Of a stretch of 64,000 nucleotides of DNA, positions 1 through 8,186 are shown one piece after another (the stretch's first letter is position 1; each line of letters begins with the position of its first letter). The notes under the pieces were generated by a model, which was not told the origin of the DNA, made no database searches, and saw only the letters and a list, made by a program, of their open reading frames with translations. Source of the stretch: Listeria weihenstephanensis. GTDB taxonomy: Bacteria; Bacillota; Bacilli; Lactobacillales; Listeriaceae. The translations under genes and the position numbers were made by a program. Location: NCBI RefSeq assembly GCF_003534205.1, contig NZ_CP011102.1, positions 1,500,036-1,564,035 of the forward strand, written 5' to 3'.

Positions 1-446
1 AAAAAGATCCGGATAATGCGGATTATTATAATGGGCGCGCTGAGAAATATATCGCAAAGCTGAATACACTCGACAAGGAAGCGAAGACAAAATTTGCAGA
101 TTTGGAGCATAAAACGCTCGTGACGAGTGAAGGCGCATTTAAGTATTTTGGCGCGGCATATGGGCTAGAGGCAGCGTATATTTGGGAAATAAATACGGAA
201 AACCAAGGGACACCAGATCAGATGAAACAGATTATTGAGACGATTCGAGCGAAGAAAGTGCCGGTTCTATTCGTTGAGACAAGTGTTGATCCGAGAAGTA
301 TGGAAAGCGTTTCAAGCGAGACGGATGTGCCAATTTCGGCCAAACTATTCACGGATTCTACTGCAAAAACTGGCAAGGTGGGAGATTCGTATTTGGAAAT
401 GATGCGTTGGAATTTGAATAAGATTTATGATGGGTTAAAAAACTAA
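1..446 (+). CDS. mntA: Metal (Mn/Zn) ABC transporter substrate-binding lipoprotein, C-terminal part
   Basis: The reading frame is open from base 3 of the window; the start, signal peptide and lipobox lie upstream, outside the window. About 147 C-terminal residues remain. The visible part ([20 protein letters not shown], then a closing helix ending in [13 protein letters not shown]) has the pattern of the ZnuA/PsaA/MntA cluster A-I binding proteins. The GAFKYF stretch normally follows a metal-ligand His, and a Glu and an Asp (VETSVD, FTDS) are in the usual C-lobe ligand region. Family role: extracellular capture of Mn2+ or Zn2+ for an ABC importer. The neighbouring order (MATE, purine permease, lspA) matches the end of the lmo1849-1847 manganese operon of L. 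monocytogenes, so manganese is favoured; metal specificity cannot be read from the fragment. Confidence 0.85.
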   Translation, partial: KDPDNADYYNGRAEKYIAKLNTLDKEAKTKFADLEHKTLVTSEGAFKYFGAAYGLEAAYIWEINTENQGTPDQMKQIIETIRAKKVPVLFVETSVDPRSMESVSSETDVPISAKLFTDSTAKTGKVGDSYLEMMRWNLNKIYDGLKN

Positions 447-475
447 GAAAAGTCGTTCTTTTGGAGCGCAACAAA

Positions 476-520
476 AAAAGGCGTATCAAAACTCTCTAGC
501 AGATTTTTGATACGCCTTTT
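476..520. terminator. Bidirectional intrinsic terminator
   Basis: A perfect 15-bp inverted repeat (476-490 with 506-520) has AAAA at its left edge and TTTT at its right edge. It ends transcription of mntA from the left, and of the converging glycosyltransferase gene from the right. Confidence 0.9.
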
Positions 521-527
521 TCGATTA

Positions 528-1829
528 CTATTTTTTCCGTCGTTCTGGGCTGACCCACACACCTGTGCCGAAGCCGAGAATTGTTTTTACTGCTGGGATA
601 AAGGTCATCAAAATGGTTATCGCATTCATCATCCAATAGAAAAGCAAGTAGAGTGGCGCGAACAGGAAGTATTTCATTTTCTTGCCCTTATCATCTATCG
701 CTAGTGCTGCGAGTAATTGGAGAGCCCCGGCGAGCATTTCAAAGCAGACAAACACAAAAGCCACAGCAACCATAAATAAAATCTGTTGTTTATCCCCTAA
801 ATAAATGTGGTACGAAAGCTTGAGAATAAAGAATAGACTAGAAATCCAGAAAAAGCACGTCCAGAAAATACTTAACGTTTGATCGATACATAGCGATGTC
901 CGACCGATGTTTTTGAAGGGGTGCGCTACGACTCGGCGAAAATTGGTCAGCCATACTTCGGTGCCGCCTTTTGCCCAGCGTTTTCGCTGTTTATAGAGCA
1001 TATTCATCGTCTCAGGAACTTCCATAAAGAAAATGATATCGGCTGCAAAAATCGAGAGCCAACCTTCGAATTGATGGTCCCAAGCGATACTAATATCCTC
1101 GGTTGCGCGATCTTGACGGAATAGGCCAACATCGATTAAAGCGTCTTTTCGATACATCGTATTGGCGCCACTGTATGCATAAATAATACCGAAGGCGCTA
1201 GCTTGTGTGCGCTTAATGATGCCGACAATACTAGAAAATTCGACGGTTTGGGATTTTCCGACAAGTGTGGAACGATTTTGAACGTCCATATTTGATGTGA
1301 CAGCAGCGATATTTCTTGACTCAGGATTGATAAAATAATTCACATATTTCCACAATGCATCTGGCTCTGGAACTGTGTCTGCATCGTTACTAAGAATCAA
1401 CTCACCTTTCGCAAAATGTACGCCGATATTAAATGCATGAGCCTTTCCTTTATTTTTTTCGATACGAACCACACGCAGATTATCGTATTTTCCCATGAGC
1501 CTTGCTAGAATTTCAGGCGTGCTATCGGTTGAACCGTCATCTGTGACAAGGATTTCGTAATTCGTATAGTTCAACTTATTCATCAAATATTCAATGGTGT
1601 CCTCAATAACAATCTCTTCGTTATGTGCAGGAATCATTATAGTGATAAGTGGCTCTATTTCAGTTGGAATATCCGTCCATCCTTTCTGTCTATATTTGAA
1701 AAGAAAAGTATAGCAGAAAGCGCCGACAAACCAAGCAAAGCCGCCTAAAATTGGATAAGTAAGGAGGATGACAAATAGGAACGTGATGATAGTGTTTAAA
1801 AGGGGGATGCCTGTATCGATAATTGTCAT
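528..1829 (-). CDS. Membrane-bound processive glycosyltransferase, family 2 (exopolysaccharide synthase, PssC/PgaC/IcaA-like)
   Basis: 433 residues. N-terminal hydrophobic segments (about 10-45) precede a cytosolic GT-A domain with the family 2 signatures: TDDGSTD near residue 97, NDAD near 150 (metal/UDP binding), TED near 243 (catalytic base) and QRKRW near 280, the Q-x-x-R-W motif of processive synthases. At least three membrane segments follow. This arrangement matches poly-N-acetylhexosamine and cellulose synthases. The ATG overlaps the stop of the upstream gene by 4 bases (ATGA), so the two are translationally coupled. In L. monocytogenes the related PssC works with PssA, PssB, PssD and the c-di-GMP receptor PssE; no cyclase, deacetylase or hydrolase partner is present here. 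The polymer made is unknown. Confidence 0.85.
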   Translation of the reverse strand: MTIIDTGIPLLNTIITFLFVILLTYPILGGFAWFVGAFCYTFLFKYRQKGWTDIPTEIEPLITIMIPAHNEEIVIEDTIEYLMNKLNYTNYEILVTDDGSTDSTPEILARLMGKYDNLRVVRIEKNKGKAHAFNIGVHFAKGELILSNDADTVPEPDALWKYVNYFINPESRNIAAVTSNMDVQNRSTLVGKSQTVEFSSIVGIIKRTQASAFGIIYAYSGANTMYRKDALIDVGLFRQDRATEDISIAWDHQFEGWLSIFAADIIFFMEVPETMNMLYKQRKRWAKGGTEVWLTNFRRVVAHPFKNIGRTSLCIDQTLSIFWTCFFWISSLFFILKLSYHIYLGDKQQILFMVAVAFVFVCFEMLAGALQLLAALAIDDKGKKMKYFLFAPLYLLFYWMMNAITILMTFIPAVKTILGFGTGVWVSPERRKK

Positions 1830-2338
1830 TTCAAATCAACCCCACTATCTTTATACAAATCTCTGATGAACGTGTCGCTCAGATTTTTTTCTTCGGGTAT
1901 AGAAACGAATTTTTGAGATTGGCGAAATGCTTTATCTCCAAAACGCTCGGTCATAAAGGCTTCCACAACTTCTTTTCTGATTTCTAAAGTTTCCTCATCA
2001 TACGTTATTTCTTTTTGTAACACCTTTTTGTAGCGCCGGTTGTTTTTGAATGTCAGTAGAATCAAGTAAATGAGAATAATCGGCAATGCAATGTATAGGA
2101 AGTCATCCATGATTTTGAAAATCCGAATAGCCAAATCAAAAACATCAAAAACAATGGCCCAATTATGCCAAAATAAAATGGGGAATAGGACGAGTAAGAA
2201 CGGTAAGAAGAAACCAATCCACGCTAATATCGTAATCAGAACTTGTCGTATTTTCAAACCAACATTGCCTTTTTCAAAAAATTTATCTTCAATAAACTGT
2301 TCACTAACCTCGTCTCGAACTGCTTTTTGTACCATCAT
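1826..2338 (-). CDS. Small membrane partner of the glycosyltransferase (PgaD/PssD-like)
   Basis: About 170 residues when started at the ATG-ATG at 2338, which is preceded by AGGAAAGG; an upstream in-frame ATG at 2359 would put this ribosome binding site inside the gene. Two strongly hydrophobic stretches (roughly residues 35-60 and 72-98) are followed by a charged cytosolic tail. Size, two-helix topology and immediate coupling to a processive family 2 glycosyltransferase resemble PgaD/IcaD-type auxiliary subunits; I see no diagnostic motif, so the assignment rests on context. It is the first gene of the two-gene operon. Confidence 0.6.
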   Translation of the reverse strand: MMVQKAVRDEVSEQFIEDKFFEKGNVGLKIRQVLITILAWIGFFLPFLLVLFPILFWHNWAIVFDVFDLAIRIFKIMDDFLYIALPIILIYLILLTFKNNRRYKKVLQKEITYDEETLEIRKEVVEAFMTERFGDKAFRQSQKFVSIPEEKNLSDTFIRDLYKDSGVDLK

Positions 2339-2357
2339 GAACCTGCCTTTCCTATGC

Positions 2358-2389
2358 AAAAAAGCATACTAAGATTAGTATACTTTTTC
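2358..2389 (-). terminator. Hairpin between the MATE gene and the exopolysaccharide pair
   Basis: Read on the minus strand, AAGTATACTAA pairs with TTAGTATGCTT (one G-U pair) and is followed by six T residues, so it should terminate the MATE transcript. It ends only about 20 bases before the start codon of the PgaD-like gene, which leaves no room for a promoter between them. Confidence 0.7.
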
Positions 2390-2411
2390 CCTAAAAAGGT
2401 GAGCGTAAACG

Positions 2412-3764
2412 TTATTTAAGTTGGATTAGTAATCGTTTTTCTGTTATTCGGACGCGAATGGATAGGATAAACGCGGCGATGAATAGGCCGGCGCTGAGTC
2501 CAATCCAGAACCCAAATGGTCCGAGTTGGGTGTATGATAATGCGAGTCCGAGTGGTAAACCGATGACCCAGTAAGAAATAAAGGCAACGATGGATGTGAC
2601 TGTCACATCTTTGTAGCCGCGCAAAGTGCCGAGTACTGGGGATAACAGGGCGTCTGCAAACTGGAATAAAATAGCGTAAATTAAGAAATGTGTAATCAAA
2701 TCCGCAAGTTTTGGATCTGAGGTATATAGCAATGCGATTTGATCGCGGAAAAGGAACAATAGTATACCATTCAATATGCCGATGGAAATCGCTGAAATCA
2801 TACCAATATGGCGATACTTTCTAGCATCTGCCACGCGTTTTGCTCCTGTCTCAAATCCGACCAATATCGTCAATGCCGCCGCGATGCTTAATGGAAATGC
2901 GTAAAGCAAAGTTGGCACGCTAATAGCGGATTGATGCGCCGCAATCGTGTCTGTCCCAAAGCGCCCCATAAAAACAGTGACCGCCGAGAAAATACTGACT
3001 TCAAAAAGAATTGTCAAACCGTTCGGTACGCCAAGTTTGATTATTTCCTTTATTTTTCCCCAATCTAATTTTGCGAATCCAGAAAAAATATGGTAGTCGT
3101 GCAACCGTTTTTGACTTTGAATGAGAATAATCGTTACAAGGAGTACGATCCAATACGTAATTCCCGTCGCATAGCCACTTCCGGCACCACCCATCTCAGG
3201 AAAACCCCAATTTCCGAAAATCAATAAGTAGTTTAAGAAGATATTCACCGGTACCGTAATTAGTGTAATCATCATTGTAACCCGCGTTAGGCCAAGCGAA
3301 TCAATGAAAGCACGCAAAACGGAATAAAAGAAAAAAGCTGGGATACCAAAACAAATCCCATTTAAAAAATGTTTCGCAATATCTGCAACGGCAGGATCGA
3401 GTCCCATTGCGCTCAAAATCGAAGGCACGAATAGAAAGTTAAGCGCCAGCAGTAGAGCGGCCAAACCGACTGCTATATACAACCCGTTACTCACGGTTCT
3501 TTTAATATCATGACTTTCTCCGCGTCCAATCAATTGCGAAATAATCGGCGTCACAGCCATCAGTAAGCCAGATAAGCTCGCGTTAAAGGGACCCCATAAG
3601 GAATTCCCGATGGCAGTTCCAGCGAGCGCTTCGTTCGAGTAATGCCCAGACATCATCGTATCAATTAAAGCCATCGAAAACAGCATTAATTGCGAAATCA
3701 CGACAGGTGTAAATATAACGAAGAATTGGCGCCATTTCTCACTCGGCGTAAATGTTTGTTCCAA
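2412..3764 (-). CDS. MATE family multidrug/toxin exporter
   Basis: 450 residues with about 12 hydrophobic segments arranged as two pseudo-repeats, as in Na+ or H+-driven MATE exporters (NorM/DinF type). The N-terminal repeat contains the typical GxxIxQLIGRGE region after TM2, and the second repeat begins near residue 235. It is expected in the cytoplasmic membrane, exporting organic cations or other toxic compounds. A GGAGG lies just upstream of the ATG at 3764. Position between the manganese lipoprotein and the purine permease corresponds to lmo1846 in L. monocytogenes; substrate unknown. Confidence 0.88.
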   Translation of the reverse strand: MEQTFTPSEKWRQFFVIFTPVVISQLMLFSMALIDTMMSGHYSNEALAGTAIGNSLWGPFNASLSGLLMAVTPIISQLIGRGESHDIKRTVSNGLYIAVGLAALLLALNFLFVPSILSAMGLDPAVADIAKHFLNGICFGIPAFFFYSVLRAFIDSLGLTRVTMMITLITVPVNIFLNYLLIFGNWGFPEMGGAGSGYATGITYWIVLLVTIILIQSQKRLHDYHIFSGFAKLDWGKIKEIIKLGVPNGLTILFEVSIFSAVTVFMGRFGTDTIAAHQSAISVPTLLYAFPLSIAAALTILVGFETGAKRVADARKYRHIGMISAISIGILNGILLFLFRDQIALLYTSDPKLADLITHFLIYAILFQFADALLSPVLGTLRGYKDVTVTSIVAFISYWVIGLPLGLALSYTQLGPFGFWIGLSAGLFIAAFILSIRVRITEKRLLIQLK

Positions 3765-3875
3765 AATGGTGAACCTCCTTTTAATTATGTATAGTTCGAC
3801 ACCCGATTATAGCATAGGAAATAGGGCATCGTCACGGAAAGTTAGTGTTTTTTTCTGGACTAGAACGTAAAGCTC

Positions 3876-3968
3876 TATGCGAATCCACTTGCGTCTGTTA
3901 TAATAAGGGTTCGTGGTAGGGGCGAGACTCTACGGGTTGGGAGAGGGATAATTGAATAAAGAGGAATT
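3876..3968 (+). promoter_or_regulatory. Putative promoter and GC-rich leader of the purine permease gene
   Basis: TATAAT at 3899-3904 is a good -10 box, but no clear -35 box lies 17 bases upstream. The ~60-base leader that follows is unusually G-rich (GTAGGGG...CTCTAC can form a small hairpin) and ends in GAGGAATT before the ATG. I looked for the purine riboswitch core and did not find it. Confidence 0.4.
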
Positions 3969-5255
3969 ATGATGCAAAAATTCTTGGACAAAATCTTTCA
4001 GTTGAAAGCGCATCGGACATCGGTTCGAACGGAGCTCTTAGCTGGAATGATAGGTTTCTTCACCGTTGTCTACATTATTGTTGTCAATAGTTCTATTTTG
4101 GCAGAAGCGGGAGTACCGTATCAAGGCGCCATTCTTGCGACAATTTTTATATCGGTTGTAGGTTGTTTGGTGATGGGTTTTTGGGCAAATGCACCGCTTA
4201 TTTTGATGCCAGGAATGGGAATCAACGCGCTGTTTGCGTACAACTTCGTGCAGACGCTTGGATTGTCATGGCAACAAGCATTAGCAGTCGTTGTCGTCAG
4301 TGGTTTCTTATTCATGATCTTAGCATTTACACCACTAGCTAGAAAGTTAAACGACACGATTCCATTGATCTTAAAACAAGGAATTACAGTCGGTTTAGGG
4401 CTTTTTCTAGTATTACTAGGTCTTGAAAAAGGACAAATCGTGTCGCGCGGAGAACATTCCATCTTAGCGTTTGGCGATATGCATGATCCATTTGTGCTCG
4501 CGACGCTGATTACGCTTTTGCTAACGATGATTTTGCTTGTGCGCAAAGTACCTGGTGCTTTTTTGTGGAGCCTTGTGATTGGAACGGTTGTCAGCGTTCT
4601 TTTCGGAGTTCACGGCGAGGTTTCCAAAGACTCACTAAGTTTGGCACCATGGAAAGATGTACTTTTTCAGGCGGATTTCACGGGTATGAGCCAAGTGGCA
4701 TTTTGGACGAGCGTGTTCTCATTGACAATGGTACTCGTGTTTGAAACTGTGGGCCTAACGCATGGCCAAATGAAACAACTAAACCAGATGGAGAAATTAC
4801 CACGCGTATTACAAGCGAGTAGTTTTACAGCTTTCTTGTCAGGATTATTTGGGACAAGCCCAACGATCTCGGCATTAGAAAGTGGTTCCATGTCGGCAAG
4901 TGGGGCGAAGACAGGTCTGGCATCTGTAACGGTCGCAATCTTTTTCTTAGGTTCGCTCGTATTGATGCCGTATATCTCGTTTATTCCGAACAGCGCGATC
5001 GCACCGATTCTAATTGTTATCGGTATTTCGATGTTGCAGGAAATCAAAGAGATGGACTTTGGCAACGCAGCTGACACATTTGCAGCACTCTTAATCGTGA
5101 TTATTATCCCATTCTCGTACAGTATCGCCGACGGAATTGCAGTCGGATTTATCGCGTACCCGATTTTGAGATTATTTTCAAAAAATCGCACGCGTACACC
5201 GATACTCATGTATATCATTGCCGCGCTATTTTTGATACAATTTATCGTGCAGTGA
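3969..5255 (+). CDS. NCS2 family purine permease (PbuG/AzgA-like)
   Basis: 428 residues, highly hydrophobic with 12-14 predicted membrane segments. It starts at ATG-ATG after GAGGAATT. The N-terminal ELLAGMIGFFTVVYIIVVNS and the later GTSPTISALESGSMSASGAKTGLASVTVA are hallmarks of the AzgA-like branch of NCS2 transporters (hypoxanthine/guanine/adenine uptake), as opposed to the uracil/xanthine branch represented by PyrP further down. It overlaps the end of the next conserved frame, but lspA starts separately about 75 bases later. Equivalent position: lmo1845. The exact nucleobase cannot be decided from sequence alone. Confidence 0.85.
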   Translation: MMQKFLDKIFQLKAHRTSVRTELLAGMIGFFTVVYIIVVNSSILAEAGVPYQGAILATIFISVVGCLVMGFWANAPLILMPGMGINALFAYNFVQTLGLSWQQALAVVVVSGFLFMILAFTPLARKLNDTIPLILKQGITVGLGLFLVLLGLEKGQIVSRGEHSILAFGDMHDPFVLATLITLLLTMILLVRKVPGAFLWSLVIGTVVSVLFGVHGEVSKDSLSLAPWKDVLFQADFTGMSQVAFWTSVFSLTMVLVFETVGLTHGQMKQLNQMEKLPRVLQASSFTAFLSGLFGTSPTISALESGSMSASGAKTGLASVTVAIFFLGSLVLMPYISFIPNSAIAPILIVIGISMLQEIKEMDFGNAADTFAALLIVIIIPFSYSIADGIAVGFIAYPILRLFSKNRTRTPILMYIIAALFLIQFIVQ

Positions 5256-5329
5256 TACAGTGTAATCTGGGTCTAGAAAAAATTCTGGGCCTAGATTATC
5301 TACATAAAACAAGGAAAAGAGGAATTCAT

Positions 5330-5800
5330 GTGATTTATTATTACTTAATAGCACTTGTAATTATTGTAATTGACCAGTTCACAAAATGGCTAATCGTGCA
5401 AAATTTAGACCTAAGGGAAGTTGTGGAAATCATTCCGGGTTTCTTAAATATCACATCGCATCGTAATTCGGGTGCTGCTTGGGGTGTTTTGGAAGGAAGA
5501 ATGTGGTTTTTCTATCTGATTACGCTCGTTGTTATCGGAGTACTTATTTACTTCATGCAACGTTACGCGAAAAATAGTAAACTTTTAGGTGTAAGTTTAG
5601 CGCTTGTTTTAGGGGGCGCGATTGGGAATTTTATCGATCGTCTGCTCCATCAAGAAGTGGTCGACTTTGTACAAACAATTTGGGGAAATTATTACTTCCC
5701 AATTTTTAATGTCGCGGATGCAAGTCTGACGATAGGCGTGATTTTACTCATTGTCTACGTGTTCTTGGATGATCGCAAATCGAAAGGAACGAAAAAATGA
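5330..5800 (+). CDS. lspA: Prolipoprotein signal peptidase (signal peptidase II)
   Basis: 156 residues from the GTG at 5330, preceded by AAAGAGGAATTC; an in-frame ATG at 5252 would add 26 unusual residues and overlaps the permease stop, so the GTG is preferred. Four membrane helices and the conserved blocks NSGAAWG, GNFIDR and FNVADASL are present; the two Asp in the last two blocks are the catalytic pair of aspartic signal peptidase II. It cleaves the signal peptide of diacylglyceryl-modified lipoproteins at the outer face of the membrane. It overlaps rluD by 4 bases (ATGA), as in many Firmicutes. Confidence 0.95.
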   Translation: MIYYYLIALVIIVIDQFTKWLIVQNLDLREVVEIIPGFLNITSHRNSGAAWGVLEGRMWFFYLITLVVIGVLIYFMQRYAKNSKLLGVSLALVLGGAIGNFIDRLLHQEVVDFVQTIWGNYYFPIFNVADASLTIGVILLIVYVFLDDRKSKGTKK

Positions 5801-6699
5801 CGCAAAATACGATAATTATTCCAGAGAAATTAAATCACGAACGCTTGGACAAGGGGCTTTCTGAAATTTTAGGAATTACCCGTTCTGCTGTACAAACCTT
5901 GCTAAAAGATGATGCGATTCTGGTCAATGGTGAAAAAACGAAAGCTAACTACAAATGTAAAACGGGTGATGAAGTGACATATATCGTTCGCGAAGCAGAA
6001 GAACTTGACATTATTGCGGAGGATATCCCGCTTGATATTTATTATGAAGATGCGGATGTACTTGTCGTGAATAAAGCGCAAGGTATGGTCGTTCATCCAT
6101 CAGCGGGCCACACGTCTGGTACACTTGTAAACGCCTTGTTGTTCCATTGTGACGATCTTTCAGGCATCAATGGCAAAATTCGTCCAGGAATTGTCCACCG
6201 TATTGATAAAGACACGTCTGGTTTATTGATGGTTGCTAAAAATGATAAAGCACATGAATCATTGGCAGAGCAACTCTACGATAAAACAAGTGATCGTGAA
6301 TATATTGCGCTAGTACATGGCGTGATTAAGCATCAAAAAGGAACCATTGACGCTCCGATTGGCCGTTCTAAAGAAGATCGTCAAAAAATGGGTGTTGTGA
6401 ATGATGGGAAAGAGTCGCGGACGCATTTTGAAGTGTTGGAACGATTTAAAGGATATACGCTGATCAAGTGTCGTTTAGAAACTGGGCGTACGCACCAAAT
6501 TCGTGTACATTTGAAGTATATTGGGCATCCACTTGCGGGAGATCCGAAATATGGTTTGAAGAATACAATTAAAGGTAATGGTCAGTTTTTACATGCGGCT
6601 GAGCTTGGGTTTACGCATCCTACAACTGGGGAACGTATGAAGTTTGAAGCGCCTTTGCCTGCTATCTTTCAGGAAGCGTTAGAAAGTTTGAGAGAATGA
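5797..6699 (+). CDS. rluD: 23S rRNA pseudouridine synthase RluD-like
   Basis: 300 residues. An N-terminal S4 RNA-binding domain (about 14-75) is followed by the RluA/RluD catalytic domain with GIVHRIDKDTSGLLMVAK near 130-150; the Asp in HRIDKDTSG is the catalytic nucleophile. TGRTHQIRVHL near 228 is the second family motif. It makes pseudouridines in 23S rRNA helix 69, or related sites. Translationally coupled to lspA through ATGA. Confidence 0.93.
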   Translation: MTQNTIIIPEKLNHERLDKGLSEILGITRSAVQTLLKDDAILVNGEKTKANYKCKTGDEVTYIVREAEELDIIAEDIPLDIYYEDADVLVVNKAQGMVVHPSAGHTSGTLVNALLFHCDDLSGINGKIRPGIVHRIDKDTSGLLMVAKNDKAHESLAEQLYDKTSDREYIALVHGVIKHQKGTIDAPIGRSKEDRQKMGVVNDGKESRTHFEVLERFKGYTLIKCRLETGRTHQIRVHLKYIGHPLAGDPKYGLKNTIKGNGQFLHAAELGFTHPTTGERMKFEAPLPAIFQEALESLRE

Positions 6700-6730
6700 A
6701 GTTGTTGAGGTATTCATTTTTTGAGAAATG

Positions 6731-6739
6731 TGGTATAGT
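6731..6739 (+). promoter_or_regulatory. Extended -10 promoter of a candidate small RNA
   Basis: TGGTATAGT (TG-N-TATAGT) is an extended -10 box lying just after rluD; TATTCA at 6711-6716 is a weak -35 with 17-base spacing. Transcription would start near 6746 and run into the structured, terminator-ended region below. Confidence 0.6.
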
Positions 6740-6745
6740 AGAGAA

Positions 6746-6867
6746 AATAAAAAGAACCGCTAGTCCAGATTTCGACTAGCGGTACGGAATCCGCTTTAAG
6801 GCGGACAACGTTTCATGATGAGAAATAATCCACTAAGTTTGCAGGCCTAGGGGGATTATTTTTTTTT
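6746..6867 (+). ncRNA. Candidate small RNA with three stem-loops, possible antitoxin RNA
   Basis: About 120 bases with no open frame. There is a perfect 10-bp stem ACCGCTAGTC/GACTAGCGGT (6756-6765 with 6774-6783), a smaller stem TCCGC/GCGGA (6790-6794 with 6801-6805), and a terminator AATAATCC/GGATTATT (6824-6831 with 6853-6860) followed by T7. It has its own extended -10 promoter. The RNA points toward the toxin gene on the opposite strand, and the terminator hairpin can serve both transcripts, which gives convergent genes overlapping at their 3' ends as in txpA/RatA and bsrG/SR4. Antitoxin function is inference from layout; it may instead be an unrelated sRNA. Confidence 0.65.
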
Positions 6868-6898
6868 GCCCAAATAAATGCAAGAAAAATGTCAGATT

Positions 6899-7017
6899 GA
6901 AAAGTGGAACAAGCCCGTTAGGCTCGAAAGAAATTGTTAGGGGGCGCAGTGAAAACCTTCCTTTGGTTTTTGCAGAGGTCACGAAATTTTCGAGAGTCTG
7001 GCGTGTGGAGCTGGATC
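6899..7017 (+). repeat. Structured repeat family 1, copy 1 (complement overlaps the toxin 3' half)
   Basis: Same ~119-bp sequence as the copies at 53.0, 53.2, 55.8, 55.9, 59.3 and 59.5 kb: GAAAAG...GCCCGTTAG...TTGTTAGGGGGCGCAGTG...AAAACC/GGTTTT hairpin...CACGAAA-TTTCGAG...GAGCTGGATC. Helix pairing is retained (AGGCTC/GAGTCT, AAAACC/GGTTTT), with the outer helix weaker than in other copies. Read on the minus strand, this copy supplies residues from about 24 to the stop codon of the holin-like toxin. Confidence 0.85.
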
Positions 7018-7088
7018 AACAGTGCGAGTAGAAAAAGTCCACCCGTGAAAAGCAAAGCAAGAAGTGCCAATGTTTCCGATACTGTCAT
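6918..7088 (-). CDS. Holin-like hydrophobic peptide, probable type I toxin (TxpA/BsrG/Hol_Tox-like)
   Basis: 56 residues. It begins MTVSETLALLALLFTGGLFL, a short N-terminus then a single hydrophobic helix of about 22 residues, then a basic tail (RKFRDLCKNQRKVF). The opening M-T-V-x-E-x-L is typical of the short 'putative holin-like toxin' family of Firmicutes, which insert in the membrane. A strong AAAGGAGG sits 9 bases before the ATG, and an extended -10 promoter lies about 60 bases upstream. The 3' half coincides with repeat copy 1. A structured sRNA gene faces it. Toxicity is inferred from family and layout only. Confidence 0.72.
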   Translation of the reverse strand: MTVSETLALLALLFTGGLFLLALLIQLHTPDSRKFRDLCKNQRKVFTAPPNNFFRA

Positions 7089-7147
7089 ACGACAACGCCT
7101 CCTTTCTTAAGAAAACGTTTTTCCGCCCTAAAGACTTCCGTGCGCCT

Positions 7148-7157
7148 ATTATAGCAT
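7148..7157 (-). promoter_or_regulatory. Extended -10 promoter of the holin-like toxin gene
   Basis: On the minus strand the sequence reads ATGCTATAAT, that is TG-C-TATAAT, a consensus extended -10 box. No good -35 is seen. The predicted start near 7141 gives a leader of about 50 bases containing AAAGGAGG (7098-7105). Confidence 0.65.
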
Positions 7158-7260
7158 AGGAATTAATAGAAAAGGGGCTTATTTCCAAAGTCGTATTTTA
7201 ATTGATTTTAAGGATTTTTAACCCCTGATATGAACTTTTTACGGTGTTCGATAAAACTAG

Positions 7261-7289
7261 TTGACAAACCCCCAATACTACGATAAACT
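7261..7289 (+). promoter_or_regulatory. Promoter of the pyr operon
   Basis: TTGACA (7261-7266), a 17-base spacer and TAAACT (7284-7289): a near-consensus housekeeping promoter placed directly before the first PyrR-binding leader. Confidence 0.8.
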
Positions 7290-7319
7290 AAACCTAGTTA
7301 AATAACAGTCCTTTAACAT

Positions 7320-7424
7320 AGTCCAGAGAGGCTAAGAAGGTAACGTGATTTGGGTGTTTCTATACCCAATTGGATTCTGTACGTATACCCTTTGCCGTGC
7401 TCTTGGCAGAGGGTTTTTATTTTG
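7320..7424 (+). promoter_or_regulatory. PyrR attenuator 1 (leader of pyrR)
   Basis: AGTCCAGAGAGGCT at 7320-7333 matches the PyrR-binding loop (ARUCCNGNGAGGYU). An antiterminator segment follows, and then a terminator with ACCCTTTGCC paired to GGCAGAGGGT (7387-7396 with 7405-7414) and a T-rich tract. UMP-bound PyrR stabilises the anti-antiterminator and so causes termination before pyrR. Confidence 0.92.
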
Positions 7425-7433
7425 TCTAATTGA

Positions 7434-7994
<561 letters not shown>

Positions 7995-8044
7995 GATAAT
8001 CCAGAATGTTGAAAAACCAGTTTTCGTAGACTATTCGCCGAACC

Positions 8045-8167
8045 CCAGCGTGTCGACAAATGCTTAGATCCTAGGCAAAGTTGAGCACTGGCGCGGAGCA
8101 TACTTGGGTATGTGAGCAACGGCGCGCAGACTTTAACGACGGAGCTGAGTGTTTGTCGATACGCTGG
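8045..8167. repeat. Palindromic repeat family 2, copy A (ERIC-like, 123 bp)
   Basis: The ends CCAGCGTGTCGAC and GTCGATACGCTGG are inverted repeats, and the interior is also imperfectly self-complementary. The reverse complement of the 38.9 kb copy aligns along its full length with shared blocks (CGACAAATGCTTAG, CCTAGGCAAAG, CTTTAACGACGGA, TTTGTCG). It lies between pyrR and the second PyrR attenuator, within the operon transcript, with no T tract of its own. Confidence 0.85.
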
Positions 8168-8186
8168 AAGAACGCTTTTTTAAAAC

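Noticed and set aside
3905-3968. Purine riboswitch upstream of the NCS2 permease
   Set aside because: The leader is only ~60 bases and lacks the conserved purine aptamer core and any terminator; only a small hairpin is seen.
6979-7188. Minus-strand 69-codon frame over the toxin region
   Set aside because: It is in a different frame from the 56-residue holin-like peptide, which alone has a correctly placed AAAGGAGG, promoter and family-like sequence.
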